This document shows, piece after piece, positions 7,014 through 16,342 of a stretch of DNA of 64,000 nucleotides (the stretch's first letter is position 1; every line of letters begins with the position of its first letter). Below the pieces are notes generated by a model, which saw only the letters and a list, made by a program, of their open reading frames with translations, was not told the origin of the DNA and searched no databases. The stretch comes from an uncultured Ruminococcus sp. (lineage in GTDB: Bacteria; Bacillota; Clostridia; Oscillospirales; Acutalibacteraceae). The stretch is taken from contig CADCNI010000001.1 in NCBI GenBank assembly GCA_902802795.1, positions 1 to 64,000 of the forward strand, in the 5' to 3' direction. Both the position numbers and the translations under genes were made by a program.

Positions 7014-8755
7014 GTGTTTGATAAAAGACTGATGCAGATGTGTCCCGAAAGCCGTCGCTATATTTTCGGCAACATTGTGCTGCAATGGCTGGAGCTTCTC
7101 ATGAATGCCGTGATGATCGGACTGATTGCCCTGTGCGTAGAGCAGCTCTGGCAGAAAAATCTGACAGCAAATGCCGTTCTGTGGCGACTTGTCGTGATTC
7201 TCACGACGATCGCTGTCCGGTGGTTTGCGACAAAAGGGGCGACGCGCATGAACTATCTGGCTTCCCGGACAGTGAAACGGGTCATGCGTGAGCAGATCTG
7301 CCAAAAGCTGCTGCGGCTCGGTACTTCCTACAGAGAACATGCTTCTACCGCAGAACTGGTGCAGGAATCGGTAGAGGGGGTGGAACAGTTGGAGAGCTAT
7401 TTCGGGCAGTACGTGCCGCAGTTTTTCTATGCTTTTCTCGCTCCGGTCACGCTGTTTGTACTGTTCGGATTTGCCGGAGGCTGGACGGTAGCCGCGGTGC
7501 TTCTGGTCTGCGTACCGCTGATTCCCGGAGCCATCATGGTGGTGCAGAAAATCGCAAAACGCCTTCTCAGCAAGTATTGGACGCAGTACACACGGCTTGG
7601 CAGCTCCTTTCTGGAAAATCTTCAGGGGATGACCACGCTCAAAACCTATCAGGCGGACGGGTACAAAAACCAACAGATGAATGAGGAGTCGGAACATTTC
7701 CGCGTCGTCACCATGAAGGTGCTGACCATGCAGCTCAATTCCATCATCATTATGGACTTTATCGCCTACGGCGGCGCGGCATCGGGAATCGTGCTCGCCT
7801 GTGCGGCCTTTGCGGGCGGCAGGCTGGGGCTTTCTGGCTGCGTCTTCATGCTTCTGCTGTCGGCGGAATTCTTCCTTCCTATGCGCCGTCTGGGGAGTTA
7901 TTTCCACGTTGCTATGAACGGCATGGCGGCAGCGATAAGATTTTCCGCTTTCTGAGTGAACCGGAGCCGGAGAAAAAGCAGGAAATCCTTTCCGAAGACG
8001 GCGGGAATATCGTGATCCGTGATCTGCACTTCTCTTATACCTCCGACCGTGAAGTGCTGAAAGGCATATCTCTGACGATACCCAAAAACAGCTTTGTGGG
8101 CATCGTGGGTGAAAGCGGCAGCGGAAAATCCACCGTTGCCTCGCTGCTCATGGGCAGAAACACGCCGCAGGACGGACAAATTACCATTGACGAGCATACT
8201 CTCACCGCCGTATCCGAGGACAGTCTTCTGCAAACGGTCACCTATGTCGGACTTGGCAGCGTATTTTTCAAGGGCAGCGTGCGCGATAATCTGCTGATGG
8301 CGGCTCCCGACGCTTCCGATGAAACGCTTTGGGATGTGTTGTCTGACTGCGGCATTGCGGGCTTTTTGCAGTCGGAAAAAGGACTGGATACCATGCTGCT
8401 GGAAAACGCGGGCAATCTTTCCGGCGGACAGAAGCAGCGTCTGGCCCTTGCACGAGCCTTGCTGCACGATTCTCCGGTTTACATCTTTGACGAGGCAACC
8501 AGCAATATCGACGTGGAGAGCGAGGAAGCGATTCTGTCCGTCATCAAAAAACTGGCGAGAACCAAGACCGTTATCATGATTACCCATCGTCTCGCCAACG
8601 TGACAGACGCGGATAGGATTTTCTGTCTGGCAGACGGTGAAGTGGCAGGAAGCGGAACGCACGAAGAATTGCTTGTTTCCTGCCCTGCGTATGCGGCTCT
8701 ATGGAAAACACAAAAGGAACTGGAAGATTTTGGAAAGGAGACGGTTTTGCAATGA
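7014..8755 (+). pseudogene. ABC exporter, fused permease-ATPase subunit (CydD-like), frameshifted
   Basis: First half of a heterodimeric ABC exporter. The membrane domain (from GTG 7014) has about six helices and ends in frame 1 at 7955. The ATPase domain continues in the next frame from about 7935: SDKIFRFLSEPEPEKKQE, then Walker A GESGSGKST (near 8112), signature LSGGQKQRLALARALL and Walker B VYIFDEATS. The total span of 1742 bases is one short of a multiple of three, so one base appears lost near 7932 in GGCGGCAGCGATAAG. Restoring it gives a normal ~580-residue protein. The stop overlaps the ATG of the partner gene by four bases. Substrate unknown; similarity to CydD is only at the level of overall layout. 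Confidence 0.75.
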
Positions 8756-10410
8756 AACGAAAGAGCAAAGTGAAAATCCTGTTTCGTATGCTGGGACTGG
8801 TTAAGCCGTTGACCGGATATATGATGCTTGCGGTATGTCTGGGAACGCTTGGCTTTCTGACGGCGCAGTTTATTCCGATTCTCGGCGGATATGCCATATT
8901 GTACGGACTCGGGTTGCCCGGAACGCTGTCACTGCGTGCCATTTTCATATGTCTGACTTTGTGTGCGGTGACACGCGCCGTTTTCCGCTTTTCGGAACAG
9001 CGAACCAACCATTACATTGCCTTTACATTGCTGGCCATCATTCGCGACCGCATTTTTTCCGCACTCAGGCGACTTTGTCCGGCCAAGCTGGAAGGACGTG
9101 ACAAGGGCAACCTGATCTCTGTGATCACGTCAGATGTGGAGCTTTTAGAGGTATTCTACGCACACACCATTTCGCCTATCTGCATCGCCGTTGTGGTGGA
9201 ACTTATCATGACGTTGTTTATCGGCTCTTACCATTGGAGCCTCGGTCTTTTGTCACTTTGTGCTTATCTTGTCATCGGACTTTTGCTGCCTGCGGTCATT
9301 TCCCGACGCTGCGGAACACTGGGCGAAGAACTGCGCGGGCAGTCCGGCGAACTGGCGGCCCACATGTTGGAAAGCATACGGGGCATTGACGAAACGCAGC
9401 AGTATCACTTTGGAGAAAAGCGGCTGCGTGAGATAACCGAAAAGACAAACGCGCTGTCGGAAAAGCAGCGCATAATGAACCGGCTTACCGGCACCAATCT
9501 GTCGCTTGCCAATACGCTGATTCTGGTATTCGATATTGCCATGCTGACTTTATGCGCCATGCTTTACTATAAGGGAATGGTCGGGTTTGACGGCTTTTTG
9601 ATTCCTCTTATTGCTCTGATGAGTTCCTTTGGCCCGGTCACTGCGCTGGCGGCTTTGGGAACAACGCTGGAAAACACGATTGCCTCCGGCGCACGGGTAC
9701 TCGACATCATTGATGAGCAGCCGGAAACAGAGGACGTTTCCGGCATGGCGGCGGTTGACTTTAAAGGCGCATCGGCAGAGGGCGTATCTTTCTCCTATGG
9801 CGGCGAAATCATGCTGCAAGATTTGTGGCTGTCTGTTCCGGAGCGCAAGGTAATTGGCGTCGTGGGAAAGAGCGGCTGCGGCAAATCCACGCTGCTCAAG
9901 CTGCTGATGCGGTTCTGGAAGACGACAGAGGACAAGATAACCATTTCGGGCAGGCGCATTGATGAAATCAACACCGCTGATCTGAGAAATATGGAAAGCT
10001 GCATGACACAGGAAACGCAGTTGTTTCAGGATACGATTGCCAATAACGTGCGAATCGGGAAACTCAACGCCACGCAGGAGGAAATCGAAACCGCCTGTAA
10101 AAAAGCCGCTATCCATGATTTTATTATGACATTGCCGAACGGCTATGAAACGCAGGTAGGCGAATTGGGCGATACTCTATCCGGCGGGGAAAAACAGCGT
10201 ATCGGACTGGCAAGAGCCTTTCTGCATGACGCGCCGTTTCTGCTGCTCGATGAACCCACCAGCAGTCTGGACAGTCTGAATGAGGCCATCATTCTGAAAT
10301 CACTGCATGAGTACGGGACGGATCAGACGATCCTTCTGGTGTCCCACCGTCCATCGACCATGTGCATTGCGGATGAAATCCTTTCCATGGACGGAGGAAG
10401 GATTTCGTGA
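8752..10410 (+). CDS. ABC exporter, fused permease-ATPase subunit (CydC-like)
   Basis: Second half of the heterodimeric ABC exporter, 552 residues, intact. The N-terminal membrane domain has six helices (about residues 15-300). The C-terminal ATPase has Walker A GKSGCGKST, signature LSGGEKQRIGLARAFL, Walker B FLLLDEPTSSLD and the switch histidine in LLVSHRPST. The ATG overlaps the stop of the first subunit (ATGA), with AAGGAG 11 bases upstream, so translation is coupled. The C-terminus ends at MDGGRIS, some 15-20 residues shorter than usual after the H-loop; the tail may have been lost with the flanking DNA. If the partner gene is truly broken, this subunit would have no partner. Confidence 0.8.
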   Translation: MKRKSKVKILFRMLGLVKPLTGYMMLAVCLGTLGFLTAQFIPILGGYAILYGLGLPGTLSLRAIFICLTLCAVTRAVFRFSEQRTNHYIAFTLLAIIRDRIFSALRRLCPAKLEGRDKGNLISVITSDVELLEVFYAHTISPICIAVVVELIMTLFIGSYHWSLGLLSLCAYLVIGLLLPAVISRRCGTLGEELRGQSGELAAHMLESIRGIDETQQYHFGEKRLREITEKTNALSEKQRIMNRLTGTNLSLANTLILVFDIAMLTLCAMLYYKGMVGFDGFLIPLIALMSSFGPVTALAALGTTLENTIASGARVLDIIDEQPETEDVSGMAAVDFKGASAEGVSFSYGGEIMLQDLWLSVPERKVIGVVGKSGCGKSTLLKLLMRFWKTTEDKITISGRRIDEINTADLRNMESCMTQETQLFQDTIANNVRIGKLNATQEEIETACKKAAIHDFIMTLPNGYETQVGELGDTLSGGEKQRIGLARAFLHDAPFLLLDEPTSSLDSLNEAIILKSLHEYGTDQTILLVSHRPSTMCIADEILSMDGGRIS

Positions 10411-10583
10411 GGGACATCGGCAAATTGTAATCTGTTTTCCGTGCTGCTGTCGGCATTGTTCCAGCGATTTGTACCGCAGAAGGTGACGGTGAACGTGTTC
10501 GACAGCAATGAGGCATAGGGCATGCTGATGTCTGTGCTCCATCAGCCGTTCGCCTTTCCTTTGGAAAATTTTTCACTGGTTAC
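10411..10583. other. Intergenic stretch, possible degenerate coding remnant
   Basis: Between the convergent ABC exporter and cbiP genes. Plus-strand translation gives FQRFVPQKVTVNVFDSNEA, a TAG stop, then MLMSVLHQPFAFPLENF and a stop at 10589. This reads like the tail of a protein broken by one stop, but I cannot name a family. No convincing intrinsic terminator was found for either gene; GCTGATG-N9-CATCAGC on the minus strand lacks a T-run. Confidence 0.25.
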
Positions 10584-12068
10584 TCAATAAATGCCTTGCT
10601 CCAATATCCGGTACACAAGCGCCATGTCGATGCTGCTGCGCACTTTGTCTGCGAGCAGGTCGTACTGTGCTTCTTTGTAGGTGCGTCGGTCGATCGCCAC
10701 GCCGCCGTAGGGCAAGCCCTTGCGTGTCATCAGGGCATTGACAATGGTTTCCGATATCTCGCGGCGGTCGAAAAGCCCGTGGAGGTAGCTGCCATACACA
10801 TTGCCCTGCCACGCGCCGTCGGTACGTCCGTCGGAAAGGGTGACAAGGCGGTTCCCGCCGGTGTCGGTGTGTCCCATGTGGATTTCGTACCCCTCGCACG
10901 GCTGCCCCGACAGCGCTGCAAAGACGCCGCCGCAGTTTCCAATGTTTCCGCTGATCTGCGTGCGCGTTTTCTGCTGCGCGAATACGGTACGCCCAGGCAG
11001 CAGCTCCATGCCGCGTATTTCGCCGCCGCCTTCGCTGCCGCTGGGGTCGGAGATGCGCTCGCCCAGCATCTGATATCCTCCGCAAATGCCGAAGAGCGGT
11101 ACGCCGTCACTGACAAGACGTTTGACAGCCGCTTCCATGCCGCTTTCCCTCAGCCAGCGCATATCGGCAATGGTGCTTTTGGTTCCCGGCAGAATCACAA
11201 AATCGGGCAGCCCCAGCGCTTCGGTCTTGGAAACATACCGCACCGAAACGCCCTCGTACTGCGTAAACACGTCAAAGTCGGTAAAATTGGAAAGGCGGGG
11301 GAGACGGATGACCGCTATGTCGATCAGACTGTCTGCCGTTTGGCGCAGCTTTTCCGAAAGGCTGTCCTCGTCGTCGATGTCGCAATGAAGATAAGGCACC
11401 ACGCCGACCACGGGCTTGCCGCCGCGCTGCTCCAATATCCGCACGCCGTCGTCAAACAGACGGCGATCTCCGCGGAATTTGTTGACGATCAATCCCTTGA
11501 CCATGTTTTTCTCCGCTTCTTCCAGCAGCGAAAGCGTGCCGAGCAATTGAGCAAAAACGCCGCCCCGGTCGATGTCGCCCACCAGCAGCACCGGGGAATG
11601 GGCGAGCCGCGCCATTCCCATGTTGACGATGTCGTCGGTCAGCAGGTTCAGCTCCACAGGACTGCCCGCGCCCTCTATCACGATGACGTCATACTGGCTG
11701 TCAAGTTCGCGGTAGGCGCGCATCACGTCGGGAATAAGCTCCCGCTTATGCCGGAAATAGCGGGAAGCGGTCATATTGCCCCGCACCTCGCCGTTGACAA
11801 TGACCTGTGAACCGCAGTCGGTGGTGGGTTTGAGCAAAATCGGATTCATGCTGACGGACGGCTCGATGCCCGCCGCTTCCGCCTGCGTGACCTGCGCCCG
11901 CCCCATTTCCAGCCCCTCGCGGGTGATGTAGGAATTGAGCGCCATGTTCTGCGATTTAAAAGGGGCACAGCGGTAGCCGTCCTGCTTAAAAATGCGGCAC
12001 AGTGCCGCCGCGATCAGACTCTTGCCCGCGTTGGACATGGTACCCTGTATCATAATCGGTTTTGCCAT
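10584..12068 (-). CDS. cbiP: Cobyric acid synthase (glutamine-hydrolysing)
   Basis: Amidates the b, d, e and g side chains of adenosylcobyrinic a,c-diamide using glutamine and ATP. 494 residues, the usual size. The N-terminal synthetase domain starts [20 protein letters not shown] (P-loop-like) and has [15 protein letters not shown]. The C-terminal class I amidotransferase-like domain has the nucleophile Cys in [12 protein letters not shown] and the histidine in [12 protein letters not shown]. It is the last gene of the biosynthetic block; its ATG follows the cobD stop by one base. Clear family assignment. Confidence 0.95.
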   Translation of the reverse strand: MAKPIMIQGTMSNAGKSLIAAALCRIFKQDGYRCAPFKSQNMALNSYITREGLEMGRAQVTQAEAAGIEPSVSMNPILLKPTTDCGSQVIVNGEVRGNMTASRYFRHKRELIPDVMRAYRELDSQYDVIVIEGAGSPVELNLLTDDIVNMGMARLAHSPVLLVGDIDRGGVFAQLLGTLSLLEEAEKNMVKGLIVNKFRGDRRLFDDGVRILEQRGGKPVVGVVPYLHCDIDDEDSLSEKLRQTADSLIDIAVIRLPRLSNFTDFDVFTQYEGVSVRYVSKTEALGLPDFVILPGTKSTIADMRWLRESGMEAAVKRLVSDGVPLFGICGGYQMLGERISDPSGSEGGGEIRGMELLPGRTVFAQQKTRTQISGNIGNCGGVFAALSGQPCEGYEIHMGHTDTGGNRLVTLSDGRTDGAWQGNVYGSYLHGLFDRREISETIVNALMTRKGLPYGGVAIDRRTYKEAQYDLLADKVRSSIDMALVYRILEQGIY

Positions 12069-12069
12069 T

Positions 12070-13110
12070 TTACCCCATGCACCTCCTGACGGCTTCTGTC
12101 AGCGCCGTGTTTTCCTCGTGTGTGCGCACCGCAACGCGAAAATACCCTCTGCCGAGTCCGATGTAGTCGGAGCAGTCGCGAATCGCAATTCCCTCTTGCA
12201 GCAGCCGTTCTTCCAGGTCGTGACAATCGCAACGGAACAGAAGAAAATTGGCCTCGGAGGGGTAGACCCGGCAGCCGGCTTCTTGCAGCGAACGGGTAAG
12301 ATAAGCGCGCTCCGCCGCGACCAAGCGGACGGTTCGGGCGATGTAGCCGGTTTCCCGCAAGGCCGCTTCTCCCGCGATTTGCGCGGGAACCGACACGCTC
12401 CAGCACTGACCGCAGGTTTCGATCTTTCGCGCCGTTTCCGCGCTGCCGCAGAGCAGATAGCCCAGCCGCAGCCCTGCCATGGCGTAAATCTTGGTGAAGG
12501 CTTTCAGTATCATCACATGACCGGGCAGAGAGGTGCGCCAGAAACTGTCCCGCCCCGTAAAATCCATAAAACATTCGTCGCGCACCAGCCGCGTGCCGCA
12601 GACGGCGCATTGCTCCGTGATGCGTTCCATCAAAGCAGAAGGAACGACGTTGCCGACGGGATTGTTGGGAGAGCAGACAAACAGCATGTCTTTGCCGGGG
12701 ATTTTATTCAAAATATCCTCGCGCAGGCAGAATGCGTCTCTTTCATATGTCAGATAATGCTCCACCTCACAATGGAAGCTTTTCAAAGCGCGTTCATATT
12801 CGGAAAAAGTGGGCGCAATAACCAGCGCGCGGCGAGGAGAAAACGCCTGTACCGTCCGGTAAATCAAATCCGCCGCGCCGTTGCCGCAGACAATGTGTTC
12901 CGTGGGAAAAAGATGTTCCCGCTCGGCAATCGCCTGTTTCAGCTCGGTGCAGTGGATGTCGGGATAATGCGCGAATGCGTCCATATGTTCGACGAGTGCC
13001 TTTCTGACCGATGCGGGCAGTCCGAGGAGATTGAGATTGGCGGAAAAATCATATTGCACCTGACGAGAATAAATATCCCCTCCGTGGGGATTTTTTATAT
13101 TGTTGCTCAT
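12070..13110 (-). CDS. cobD: L-threonine-O-3-phosphate decarboxylase (CobD)
   Basis: PLP enzyme of the aminotransferase I/II fold that makes (R)-1-amino-2-propanol phosphate, the linker of the nucleotide loop. 346 residues from the ATG at 13110, which overlaps the cbiB stop; a much longer open frame upstream is only the opposite-frame shadow of cbiB. Motifs: NLNLLGLP near the start, [14 protein letters not shown], the aspartate/tyrosine region VRDECFMDF and the PLP lysine in [14 protein letters not shown]. Hisphosphate aminotransferases share these motifs; the location between cbiB and cbiP supports CobD. Confidence 0.9.
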   Translation of the reverse strand: MSNNIKNPHGGDIYSRQVQYDFSANLNLLGLPASVRKALVEHMDAFAHYPDIHCTELKQAIAEREHLFPTEHIVCGNGAADLIYRTVQAFSPRRALVIAPTFSEYERALKSFHCEVEHYLTYERDAFCLREDILNKIPGKDMLFVCSPNNPVGNVVPSALMERITEQCAVCGTRLVRDECFMDFTGRDSFWRTSLPGHVMILKAFTKIYAMAGLRLGYLLCGSAETARKIETCGQCWSVSVPAQIAGEAALRETGYIARTVRLVAAERAYLTRSLQEAGCRVYPSEANFLLFRCDCHDLEERLLQEGIAIRDCSDYIGLGRGYFRVAVRTHEENTALTEAVRRCMG

Positions 13111-14081
13111 ACCAGCCACACTCCCCATATCACCGCGCGCACCGCTGTGCAGCACAGCAGCATCAGAAACGATGTGACGTACATCAGACGGTTGGCGCGA
13201 CGGATATCCTCGTTTTCGATCGGTCGGAGAGGATCGCCGATGGTTTTCTTTTTGTAAAGCTGCCCGAAATAATACGCGTCTCCCGCGAGCTGCACACCCA
13301 GCGCCCCCGCGCAGACCGCTTCGGTTTGCGCGGAATTGGGGCTTGCGTGGTTGAAGCGGTCGCGCCGCCATATGCGCCACGCGCTGCCGCCGTTCAGACC
13401 TGTGATATACGCGGCTCCCACCATCAGCAAAGCGGTCAGGCGGGAGGGGAGGAAGTTGAGTATATCGTCGAGCTTTGCGGCGCATTTGCCGAATCGGAGA
13501 TAGGTTTCGTTTTTGTAGCCTATCATGGAATCCATCGTATTCGCCGCCTTATAAAAAAATCCCGCCGCTGCGCCGCCAAGCATGAGGTAAAACAGCGGCG
13601 CGGTCACGCCGTCGGAGGTGTTTTCCGCCACTGTTTCCACCGCCGCCTTGATGATGCCCTCGCGGTCTAGCACGTCCGTATCTCTGCCGACGATCATCGA
13701 CACCGCACGCCGCGCGCCTTCGGTGTCGTCGGCTTTGATCGCGCGGTAGACCTTGCTGCTTTCATCCCGCAGACATCTGGCCGCGAGCAGGTAATAGCAC
13801 AAAATTCCCTCTGCCGCAATGCCCAGCCACAGGCTGACAGCGTAGCATCCCGCCAGCAGCAAGGCGGGCACCAGCGTGGAAAGCGTCAGAACGGTGACCA
13901 TCAAAAGCGCACCCGCCGCCGTTTCATGACGGGGCAGGAGCTTGCGGCAGGGGGCTTCCAGTGCGGCGATCAAACGACCGATCAGCCGGACGGGATGGGG
14001 AAGGGAGTAGGGATCCCCGAAAAGACAGTCCAGCGCAAATCCGATCAGCAGAGGCAGCGCCGCCGCCAGAATAGTTCTCAT
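13107..14081 (-). CDS. cbiB: Adenosylcobinamide-phosphate synthase CbiB
   Basis: Integral membrane enzyme that joins adenosylcobyric acid to aminopropanol (or its phosphate). 324 residues with the expected start LLIGFALDCLFGDPYSLPHP, the conserved AVETVAENTSDGVTAPLFY segment and ANTMDSMIGYKNETYLRFG. Four to five hydrophobic segments. GGAGG lies nine bases before the ATG. Its stop overlaps the cobD start. It acts together with CobD, whose product it uses. Confidence 0.93.
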   Translation of the reverse strand: MRTILAAALPLLIGFALDCLFGDPYSLPHPVRLIGRLIAALEAPCRKLLPRHETAAGALLMVTVLTLSTLVPALLLAGCYAVSLWLGIAAEGILCYYLLAARCLRDESSKVYRAIKADDTEGARRAVSMIVGRDTDVLDREGIIKAAVETVAENTSDGVTAPLFYLMLGGAAAGFFYKAANTMDSMIGYKNETYLRFGKCAAKLDDILNFLPSRLTALLMVGAAYITGLNGGSAWRIWRRDRFNHASPNSAQTEAVCAGALGVQLAGDAYYFGQLYKKKTIGDPLRPIENEDIRRANRLMYVTSFLMLLCCTAVRAVIWGVWLV

Positions 14082-14095
14082 TGTTCAATGCCTCC

Positions 14096-14671
14096 TTAGA
14101 AACGTGACAGCACGGTGAGCGTCTCGCCGTCGAATTCCGTGACAAAGCCGTGTCCGTTGTCGATCTGATACTCATAAAAATTCCGTCGCGGCAGGGCGAA
14201 TTGTTCCAGAATCGCCATGATGCTGCCGCCGTGAATGATAAAAGCGGCAGTGGCAAAATCCTGACGGTATTTCATGCTGATTTCGCTGAATGCCGCCCCG
14301 CAGCGCGACAGAAAATCCCCGTGCGCCTCGCCGTTGGGAAAAGGCAGCCGTCCGCCGCTGTCAATCCATTGCTGGTAAGCGGGATTTCCGTTAAGTTCTC
14401 GGTAATTCCTGCCCTCAAAATCCCCGAAATCACACTCCCGCAATCCCGCGTGTGTGACAACCGATTGCCACGGATAGAGGATGGCCGCCGTTTGCAGGCA
14501 GCGCCGCAGGGGACTGCATACAATAAGATCGGCGGGGGGATAGTCCATTTCTCGCAGCTCTTTTATCCCCGCCTCGCAAAGCGGCTCGTCGGTGCGCCCG
14601 ATATAGCGTTTTTCCCGATTGCCCGCCGTTTTGCCGTGACGGATGAAAAGAATGGTCTGATGTTTCGTCAT
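14096..14671 (-). CDS. cobC: Alpha-ribazole phosphatase-like histidine phosphatase
   Basis: Histidine-phosphatase family protein of 191 residues, expected to remove the 5'-phosphate of alpha-ribazole phosphate or of adenosylcobalamin phosphate. The catalytic RHG is in LFIRHGKTAGN; the second block CDFGDFEGRNYRELNGNPAY and the late histidine in AAFIIHGGSIMAIL are present. The start MTKHQT at 14671 overlaps the stop of the upstream CobU-like gene (ATGA). The family is broad, and the specific role rests on its place between cobS/cobU and cbiB. Confidence 0.85.
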   Translation of the reverse strand: MTKHQTILFIRHGKTAGNREKRYIGRTDEPLCEAGIKELREMDYPPADLIVCSPLRRCLQTAAILYPWQSVVTHAGLRECDFGDFEGRNYRELNGNPAYQQWIDSGGRLPFPNGEAHGDFLSRCGAAFSEISMKYRQDFATAAFIIHGGSIMAILEQFALPRRNFYEYQIDNGHGFVTEFDGETLTVLSRF

Positions 14672-15048
14672 TTGATCTTCACCCCGCAGCCGCAGACAAT
14701 GCGTTCCACACTCTCGGCACGCCGCGCCAGAAAGCAGGACACGCGTCCCACGGCTTCCCGCCATTGCCGCTCGCTTTTTTCCATAGGAATAATGCCGCTG
14801 CCCACCTCGTCCATGATGAGGATGACGTCGGGATTGCATTCCAGCAGTTGTTCGGTTTTTTTGAGGGCGTCTTCCTGCTTCTCACAAAGTGCTTTGATGT
14901 ACAAATGATAACGGAAAACACATGGATAGGCAAAGGTAGGACAAAAATCCGCCGCCCCCGCATCGGTGAAATCCTCCGGCCGTATGCCGTAATGCGATTG
15001 CACATAGGCGCGTTTTCCCTCATACGCACCGCCGATAATCAGTCTCAT
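14668..15048 (-). CDS. Short CobU-like protein (cobinamide kinase family)
   Basis: A 126-residue protein starting MRLIIGGAYEGKRAYVQ. The C-terminal part DEVGSGIIPMEKSERQWREA followed by GRVSCFLARRAESVERIVCG is characteristic of the CobU family. It lacks a standard GxxxxGKS/T P-loop (GGAYEGKR instead), and the middle RHRxxR region of CobU is missing. A complete CobU is encoded two genes upstream (15812-16342), so the locus has two members. It may have a separate role such as cobinamide salvage, or act as a regulatory subunit. Overlaps both neighbours by four bases. Confidence 0.75.
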   Translation of the reverse strand: MRLIIGGAYEGKRAYVQSHYGIRPEDFTDAGAADFCPTFAYPCVFRYHLYIKALCEKQEDALKKTEQLLECNPDVILIMDEVGSGIIPMEKSERQWREAVGRVSCFLARRAESVERIVCGCGVKIK

Positions 15049-15821
15049 GCTATGCTCCCTCCGATCAGATGGGCGATTGTGCCGCCGAAGAAACCCGCCA
15101 GTTCACAGAGCTGCAAAAAATACCCTGCCAGGTCGCCGGAAATGCCGCCGAATGTTTTATAGGAAAAGATTCTGTAGTAAAGAAATGTCAGCGCTGCGCC
15201 CAACAGCGCGCCGATCGCCGCAATGCTGTCCACGCAGAGCATCGCCGCCGCGCAGCCGCACAAAATCAGCACCTCCGCGGCAATGGTAACGGTACGGTGG
15301 GCAGGGCGGGAAAACTGCTGCAAGGCGCCTTCCCGTTTGGCGCTGCGAAAGGTAACTGCCGCCAATCCGCTGAGCGCCCGTGACAGCACAAAGCAAAGCG
15401 CGCATACCGTCATCAGCCGCCTGTCCTCCACCTGAGAAAACACGCCGGTTTGCAGCAGCAGATAAAGCGCCAGATGCATGGCGGCAAAGGCCCCTATGCG
15501 GGAATCGCTCATGATCTCCAGCTTTCTTTCTTTTGACGCGCAGGAGGCTTTTGCGTCGCACACGTCACAGAAGCCGTCCAGATGAATCCCGCCTGTCACC
15601 GCCATCGGAATGGCGGTGCAGACGGCGGCAAACAGCAGCGAATGGACAGAGAGAAAACGGCTGATCTCAAACCACAGCAGCAGCAAAGCGCCGATGACGC
15701 ATCCGATCAACGGAAAGAAGCAGAGCGCATACCGTCGGTTTTCTTCTTTCCACTCCACCTGCGGCATCGGAATGCGGGAGTACATGAGAAAAGCCGAGAA
15801 AAGCGAGTGAATTACAGACAT
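15045..15821 (-). CDS. cobS: Adenosylcobinamide-GDP ribazoletransferase (cobalamin synthase)
   Basis: Membrane enzyme joining adenosylcobinamide-GDP to alpha-ribazole (phosphate), the last assembly step of cobalamin. 258 residues, usual size. Conserved acidic block GGIHLDGFCDVCDAKASC, then KLEIMSDSRIGAFA. About six hydrophobic segments. The start MSVIHSLFSAFLMYSRIPMP matches the family N-terminus, where FxTRIP-like sequences are usual. Overlaps the upstream cobU by ten bases and the downstream cobU-like gene by four. Confidence 0.93.
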   Translation of the reverse strand: MSVIHSLFSAFLMYSRIPMPQVEWKEENRRYALCFFPLIGCVIGALLLLWFEISRFLSVHSLLFAAVCTAIPMAVTGGIHLDGFCDVCDAKASCASKERKLEIMSDSRIGAFAAMHLALYLLLQTGVFSQVEDRRLMTVCALCFVLSRALSGLAAVTFRSAKREGALQQFSRPAHRTVTIAAEVLILCGCAAAMLCVDSIAAIGALLGAALTFLYYRIFSYKTFGGISGDLAGYFLQLCELAGFFGGTIAHLIGGSIA

Positions 15822-16342
15822 ATGGGTTTCTCTCCTTTCAGCACAAGGGGAAGGCCGCAGACCGCCTCGATCACGCAGTCGGCCGACTGCGCCAGCGCGG
15901 CGTTGATGGCGCCGAGCGTGCGGATGTATCTCATCGTTTCCTGCGGATAGGTCACCCCGTCGGCTCCCACCTGATTGGTCACGATGATAAGCAGCTCGGT
16001 CTGCGCGTTCAACGCGGCAATGCCTTGGAGAATCTTTTCTTTCGGATGTTCCGCGTTGGCGGAGAACATTTCATTCGCGCAGAGATTTCCCATACATTCC
16101 AGCAGCGCCGCGCCGCGATCAGGCAGACGAAGGGTGTGGAGATCGGTGTACCGCTCCACGGTGACAAAGCCCTTATCCCTGCGCATGGCGCGGTGCCGTT
16201 CAATTGCCGCGAGAGATTCCTCGCCAAAGGGCATCATGGTGGCGATATAATAGTGCGGCCGTTCACAGGAAACGGCGATGGTTTCCGCCATGCGCGATTT
16301 GCCGCATTTACTGCCGCCTGTGACAAGAATCATCATTCCCAT
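15812..16342 (-). CDS. cobU: Adenosylcobinamide kinase / guanylyltransferase
   Basis: Phosphorylates adenosylcobinamide and transfers GMP from GTP to form adenosylcobinamide-GDP. 176 residues with a normal P-loop TGGSKCGKSRMAE, the RH..MRRDKGF region (IERHRAMRRDKGFVTVE) and TNQVGADGVTY plus MRYIRTLGAINAALA at the C-terminus. The usual NEVG motif reads NQVG here. Three closely spaced ATGs exist; the first overlaps cobT by ten bases. Confidence 0.93.
   Translation of the reverse strand: MGMMILVTGGSKCGKSRMAETIAVSCERPHYYIATMMPFGEESLAAIERHRAMRRDKGFVTVERYTDLHTLRLPDRGAALLECMGNLCANEMFSANAEHPKEKILQGIAALNAQTELLIIVTNQVGADGVTYPQETMRYIRTLGAINAALAQSADCVIEAVCGLPLVLKGEKPICL

Noticed and set aside
13111-13485. 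N-terminal extension of the cobD frame
   Set aside because: Arg-rich sequence lying within cbiB in another frame; the family start is MSNNIKNP at 13110.
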